Shown here: positions 3,571 to 6,254 of the stretch, one piece after another | How the letters are laid out: each line of letters opens with the position of its first letter | Position numbering within the stretch: position 1 is the stretch's first letter | Assembly (NCBI GenBank): GCA_002696885.1 | Contig: NZSO01000077.1 | Span: 1-6,254, forward strand | Direction: 5' to 3' | From: Verrucomicrobiales bacterium | Lineage (GTDB): Bacteria; Verrucomicrobiota; Verrucomicrobiia; Verrucomicrobiales; DEV007 | DNA: 6,254 nucleotides | Notes under the pieces: model-generated | Told to the model about the DNA's origin: nothing | Databases searched by the model: none | What the model saw: the letters and a program-made list of their open reading frames with translations, nothing else | Made by a program: the position numbers and the translations under genes

Positions 3571-6254
3571 ATGGCTGAATTACGTTTCAAGTTATCACCT
3601 ACCAAAAAGTTGCCATTCAAACTGATTGGAGATTTAACAACAATTGGTAGAGATCCGAATAACTCAATTGTAATTGATCATCCGAGTATTTCTCCTTTTC
3701 ATGCTGAAATACTCTTGGTTCATTCTGAAGATCGTTATGAAGTTTTCGACCTGGGTTCACCACATGGTACCAAGGTAAATGAAGAGCAAATAATTAGAAA
3801 GGAATTGGCGCACGGTGATGAAATTAAATTTGGTCACCTCGTTGCAGAAATTATAATCGCTGTTGAAAAGGACGCCCCTGATAATCAACTCGGCGAGAAA
3901 CCTGAAACCAAAGAAAAGACAAGTGTTGCAGCCAGGGCTGCGAGTCGCCCACCAACACCAAAGCTGGTTAAGGCTCCACCAAATAAAAAGGTTGATCCAT
4001 CAGCTGATGAAAAAATCAACAAGCTTGAAGTTCAAACCACTACCAGTGACAGCGTTAAAAAGAAGATTAAATCTGATTCTGTATCCAAAGAACAATTACA
4101 AAAATTTGATCAATTAGAAAAAGAGTTAGAAAAAGCCAAGCTCCATATTTTGGACTTAAAAAACTCAAATAAAAAACTCAAATCAGAAATTGGTAAAAAT
4201 TATTCTCCTGGCCAATTAAAAGGAACCCTTAAAAAGTTCAAAAAAAAGAATAAAAGCCTAAAAAAAGAGGCTTCTGCGCTGCGAGAAAAAATCAGAAAAA
4301 GGGAAACTAAACTTGAGAACCTTACTCAAAAAGAATCTGAGTTTCAGGCTCTCGTAGGATCCATTGAATCACTAGAAAAAGAATCAGAAAGATTATCAAA
4401 ACAAAATGAATCTCATAAAACTAGGAACGTTGAGATAAAGAAAAAGCTAAAAAAAGAGGAAGCTGAAATTCAAAGCGCTCTTAAAAATGCAGAAACTCAG
4501 GCCGCCGAAAAAATTAGACTGGCTGACGAAAAAGCAAAATCAGCTCTCCAAGAATTAGAAGCTGATATTCAACAAATCAAAGATGCTCGAGAAGCCTCAA
4601 AGGTATTACTTGTTGAAAAACAAAAGGCCATCTCAATTGCTGAGAGTGAGTATAATAAAAACTCTAATGAACTCGAAAAAATTCGTGTGCTTAATGATGA
4701 GCTTAACGAAGAATTCACGGAATTAAAAAATCATTTTTCCTCTCTTCAAAAAGAAGTTAGTGACGCGCAAACAAAAAAAACTAACTTAGATAATGATCAC
4801 AAAGAAAAGAGTCAAAAATTTATTCAACAAATTCAAGGCTTAAAAAATGAACGTGATCAGCTTCAAAAACAGAAATCTTCTTTATTCGATGAAGTCGCGT
4901 CACTTAAGAAAGATCAAAAATCTTTAAAAGATATTGAAGCTGACCTTGCGGAAGCAACGAAGAGTTTTGATGAAAAAAATCAATCACTTCAAAAGATCGA
5001 AGCTAGTATTAAATCAGCGACGTCCAAAAATAATGATTTAAAAGAGGAGCAAACTAAACTTGAATCTATTTTAAAGGAACATCATCAAGTTCTTAAAACT
5101 AAAGACCAAGTAATTGAGGATTTAAAATCTTTGAAGATTGATTTTGAGTCTTTAGAAATTGAGAAACTCAATAAAGAGGAGCAACTCAGCAAGGTCTCAA
5201 CAGAATTTGAAGAAAAAACTGAACTTATCAACACGCTCAATATTGAGCTTGAAGACGTCAGCAAAGATTTAATTAGCAAACTTGAAAATGTTAAGTCTAA
5301 GGAGAGTGAGTTAGCGAGAATTATCGAACTTACCGACGCTGCTGATAAGTCATTGGAAAAAGAAAAATTCGAATTATCTCAACTAAGGGAAACAAAGTCG
5401 AATTTACAAAATAAGGTCGAGGAGCTCAATTCAACTGCTGCGGTAATCGAGAAACAAAACATTCAGGTCAATGCCGAGTTAGAAGCAGCAATCGAAAAAA
5501 CCACCGATCTTAATAGTTCATTCAATGAAAAAGAATCTCGTTTGAGTTCGTTAAATGAGGATATTTCAAGTTCATCAGAATCTCTCAAGGCTATACAGAG
5601 TGAATTAACTAAAACTCTGGAAACTTTTGACCGACTTGAATTGGAAACTGCAGAGAAAAAAGAAGCCGAGTCCAAATTATCAGAAAGGGTGAATGAACTC
5701 ACCATTGAAACCAATGGTCTAGAGCAAAAGAAAAAGGAACTAGAGGATATTGAAACCCATTTTAATGATATCCAGTCTGAACTCATTACTAGTGAAGATA
5801 AATTAAAGGATACCTTGTCAGCTTACGACCAACTTGAAGCTGAAATTAAAGAGCTCAAATCTTCCCAGCTAACGCTTTTAGAGGAAATTAGTCGACTCAC
5901 CGCTGAAACTGCTAATCTCGAAATCAAAGAAGCTGACCTCGAGGAGCTTAATCGCAACCTTAATGATAAATCAGAAAAACTTGTAACTGTGGAGAACAAA
6001 ATCTCTGTTGATCAAGTTAAACTAGACAGCCTTTTAGCGGAAATCGATGAAGCTGAAAAAACTTTTGGTATTACTAAAAATAAATTATCTGAGAGCCAAA
6101 ATAAATTAGATGAACTCAATTCAGAAGTCACTAATCAAAAAGAGCTTCAAATAAAACTGCTTGATGAAATTAGTTCATTGACCGCTGAAGCTTCTAAATT
6201 GGAATTAAAACAGGCAGAGCTTAATGAAATAGATGAGCAGCTTGATATAAAAAA
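3571..6254 (+). CDS. FHA-domain protein with very long coiled coil (3' truncated)
   Basis: The frame is open from ATG 3571 to the window edge (894 codons, no stop). An in-frame TAA at 3565-3567 makes this ATG the first possible one. Residues 1-98 form a forkhead-associated domain, which binds phosphothreonine peptides: TIGRDPNNSIVID (24-36, Arg27), SISPFHAEI (39-47, the SxxH pattern Ser41/His44) and DLGSPHGTKVN (60-70), where His65 replaces the usual Asn of NGT. Residues about 99-170 are a Lys/Pro/Ala-rich linker. From about 170 onward the sequence is heptad-like, dominated by Glu, Lys, Leu, Gln, Ser and Asn; I see no proline after residue 213 and no Cys or Trp anywhere in the visible part. 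That implies a rod of some 680 residues. A scaffold or structural protein recruited to phosphorylated partners is likely but unproven. It starts 48 nt after the peroxiredoxin with no clear terminator between, so co-transcription is possible. The C-terminus is unseen. Confidence 0.88.
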   Translation, partial: MAELRFKLSPTKKLPFKLIGDLTTIGRDPNNSIVIDHPSISPFHAEILLVHSEDRYEVFDLGSPHGTKVNEEQIIRKELAHGDEIKFGHLVAEIIIAVEKDAPDNQLGEKPETKEKTSVAARAASRPPTPKLVKAPPNKKVDPSADEKINKLEVQTTTSDSVKKKIKSDSVSKEQLQKFDQLEKELEKAKLHILDLKNSNKKLKSEIGKNYSPGQLKGTLKKFKKKNKSLKKEASALREKIRKRETKLENLTQKESEFQALVGSIESLEKESERLSKQNESHKTRNVEIKKKLKKEEAEIQSALKNAETQAAEKIRLADEKAKSALQELEADIQQIKDAREASKVLLVEKQKAISIAESEYNKNSNELEKIRVLNDELNEEFTELKNHFSSLQKEVSDAQTKKTNLDNDHKEKSQKFIQQIQGLKNERDQLQKQKSSLFDEVASLKKDQKSLKDIEADLAEATKSFDEKNQSLQKIEASIKSATSKNNDLKEEQTKLESILKEHHQVLKTKDQVIEDLKSLKIDFESLEIEKLNKEEQLSKVSTEFEEKTELINTLNIELEDVSKDLISKLENVKSKESELARIIELTDAADKSLEKEKFELSQLRETKSNLQNKVEELNSTAAVIEKQNIQVNAELEAAIEKTTDLNSSFNEKESRLSSLNEDISSSSESLKAIQSELTKTLETFDRLELETAEKKEAESKLSERVNELTIETNGLEQKKKELEDIETHFNDIQSELITSEDKLKDTLSAYDQLEAEIKELKSSQLTLLEEISRLTAETANLEIKEADLEELNRNLNDKSEKLVTVENKISVDQVKLDSLLAEIDEAEKTFGITKNKLSESQNKLDELNSEVTNQKELQIKLLDEISSLTAEASKLELKQAELNEIDEQLDIK
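5593..6240 (+). repeat. Degenerate repeats inside the coiled coil
   Basis: Related protein segments recur. The pattern LxExIxxLTxEtxxLExKxxxL appears starting near 5677 (LSERVNELTIET), 5875 (LLEEISRLTAET) and 6157 (LLDEISSLTAEA). Around the first two, IQSEL recurs at 5593 and 5770, followed by TLETFDRLE and TLSAYDQLE. Spacing is irregular (about 59 to 94 residues), so this is divergent internal duplication, not a tandem DNA repeat. Coiled coils of biased composition can also look alike by convergence. Confidence 0.5.

Noticed and set aside
3523..3571. Possible hairpin between peroxiredoxin and FHA genes (TTCGTT/AACGAA and AGTC/GACT)
   Set aside because: The arms are short with a large asymmetric internal loop and no T run, so it is not supported as a terminator.
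3863..4117. Plus-strand ORF of 84 codons in another frame
   Set aside because: It is nested inside the FHA/coiled-coil gene, whose frame is open throughout; the basic, low-complexity product is a shadow of the Lys-rich linker.
5085..5786. Two Ser/Leu-rich minus-strand ORFs (5085-5279, 5463-5786)
   Set aside because: They are antisense shadows of the Glu/Lys-rich coiled coil: CTT/TTC-type codons opposite GAA/AAG give Ser, Leu and Phe runs.

Overview
This AT-rich window carries six plus-strand genes: the tail of a membrane protein, nadC, birA, a histidine-kinase-like gene, a peroxiredoxin and the first 894 codons of an FHA/coiled-coil gene. It is bacterial, because genes are tightly packed and intergenic gaps are short. 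The host lineage cannot be fixed from sequence alone. The FHA/coiled-coil protein, the soluble kinase-like protein and the scarcity of Shine-Dalgarno sites would suit a marine Verrucomicrobiota-like (PVC) bacterium, but this is a weak inference.

Layout. 1-112 is the C-terminal end of a single-span membrane protein. 113-215 is a leader full of overlapping inverted repeats, ending in a terminator-like hairpin that covers the nadC ribosome binding site. nadC (216-1064) and birA (1076-1903) are 11 nt apart and probably one transcript for cofactor metabolism: NAD synthesis and biotin attachment. A short hairpin with a T-rich tail follows birA. 1982-2755 encodes a small soluble protein with a histidine-kinase core but altered catalytic positions. 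2756-2922 is a promoter region with a perfect 8+8 bp palindrome. 2923-3522 is the peroxiredoxin, and 3571 to the window end is the FHA/coiled-coil gene.

The main discovery is in the peroxiredoxin. The reading frame is interrupted by one in-frame TGA (3067-3069), exactly where the peroxidatic cysteine of the PxxxTxxC motif belongs, and homology is continuous on both sides. A stem-loop suitable as a bacterial SECIS element begins just after it. The gene is therefore best read as a selenocysteine-containing 2-Cys peroxiredoxin (PrxU type) of 199 residues with resolving Cys170 retained. A standard gene caller would lose the first third of the protein and its active site. TGA acts as a normal stop in nadC and TGG is used for Trp, so general recoding of TGA is unlikely. 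The organism should then encode selA/selB/selC/selD elsewhere.

There is no gene-free stretch above 300 bases. The two longest non-coding stretches (113-215 and 2756-2922) are described as features.
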